Shown: positions 63,703 to 64,000 of the stretch, piece after piece
How positions within the stretch are numbered: position 1 is the first letter of the stretch
How the letters are laid out: each line of letters starts with the position of its first letter
DNA from: Streptomyces cyanogenus
GTDB lineage: Bacteria > Actinomycetota > Actinomycetes > Streptomycetales > Streptomycetaceae
Reading direction: 5' to 3'
Assembly (NCBI RefSeq): GCF_017526105.1
Contig: NZ_CP071839.1
Coordinates: 1,856,501-1,920,500, forward strand
DNA length: 64,000 nt
Translations under genes and position numbers: made by a program
Notes under the pieces: generated by a model
What the model was told of the DNA's origin: nothing
Database searches by the model: none
Seen by the model: only the letters and a program-made list of their open reading frames with translations

Positions 63703-64000
63703 TCACAGCAGCGGCTTGGTCAGCGAGTGGGTCACCGTCTCGTAGCCGAGTGAGGCGTACAGCCGCTCGGCCGGGGTGTTGCCCGCGAACACGTTGAGGC
63801 CGAGGACCGGGAGGCCGGCCTCGACGGCCTGCCGCTCCGCCAGCAGCATGAGCGTGCGGCCGTGCCCCCGGCCGCGGTGCGCCGCGTCGGTCTCCACGTC
63901 GAAGACGAACGCCCTGGCCTCCTCCAGGGCCAGCCACAGGGTGCCCACCCGGCCGCCCGCGTGCTCCAGCACGCTGAAGAGCATGCCCTCGGTCGCGAGC
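63703..64000 (-). CDS. GNAT-family acetyltransferase, partial (N-terminus beyond window)
   Basis: About 98 C-terminal codons are present. The acetyl-CoA-binding motif A is HRGRGHGRTLMLLAE, followed by LGLNVFAGNTPAERLYASLGYE, the standard GNAT C-terminal signature. The frame stays open to the right edge. Substrate unknown. Confidence 0.88.
   Translation of the reverse strand, partial: LATEGMLFSVLEHAGGRVGTLWLALEEARAFVFDVETDAAHRGRGHGRTLMLLAERQAVEAGLPVLGLNVFAGNTPAERLYASLGYETVTHSLTKPLL

Overview
The window is high-GC, gene-dense actinobacterial chromosome and almost certainly Streptomyces. It carries bldD (master developmental repressor) and ssgB (SsgA-like sporulation protein), many GTG and some TTG starts, long perfect-stem terminators, and a gene order that matches, from memory, the conserved Streptomyces core around SCO1483-SCO1545 of S. 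coelicolor. Nothing resembles a prophage, an IS element or a CRISPR array. This is mostly core chromosome with a small, more variable segment at about 54-60 kb.

Layout. 0-6.7 kb (minus): pyrimidine operon pyrR-pyrB-pyrC-(PH-like membrane protein)-carA-carB, mostly with 4-8 nt overlaps or very short gaps; carB runs off the left edge. A PyrR-type RNA site overlaps the pyrR ribosome binding site. 7.0-7.5 kb (plus): bldD with a recognisable promoter overlapped by a BldD-box palindrome. 7.7-11 kb (minus): nusB-efp, a degenerate aminopeptidase-P homologue and a proline-tailed P-loop kinase. 11-20.6 kb (minus): aroB, aroK, aroC, aroE, mltG, ruvX, alaS and two small envelope-type genes, transcribed from the 20.6-kb end. 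20.8-23 kb (plus): a STAND ATPase-TPR protein. 23-28.2 kb (minus): rpsD with a long leader, rarA, VKOR, hisS and a metallo-beta-lactamase-fold hydrolase. 28.3-30.6 kb (plus): membrane cyclophilin and a DUF349 protein. 30.6-46.4 kb (minus): relA, apt-secF-secD-yajC, ruvB-ruvA-ruvC, yebC, pdxT/pdxS, a LemA-like gene, then pimA-acyltransferase-pgsA for phosphatidylinositol mannosides. 46.7-52.2 kb: EF-G-like GTPase, unknown membrane protein, HIT hydrolase, ion channel. 52.2-64 kb: thrS, a two-gene DUF4365 module, a DEDDh exonuclease, two identical tRNA-Val(CAC) genes bracketing an SRPBCC gene, a decayed sugar-binding-protein gene and an epoxide-hydrolase-like gene, then a PGPGW membrane protein, ssgB, a CGNR zinc-finger protein, two small membrane proteins, a DsbA-family protein and a partial GNAT.

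How the genes fit together. Most of the window is growth machinery: nucleotide synthesis, aromatic amino acids, PLP, tRNA charging, translation factors, Sec export, recombination and stringent response. Two developmental genes (bldD, ssgB) lie near its ends. The most unusual items are the aminopeptidase-P homologue beside efp that has lost most metal ligands, an EF-G paralogue lacking the catalytic His and NKxD, a 37-40 bp tandem repeat upstream of relA, an 18-bp perfect palindrome beside the decayed transporter gene, and the uncharacterised DUF4365 pair. I saw no clearly new multi-gene system; these are the best leads.
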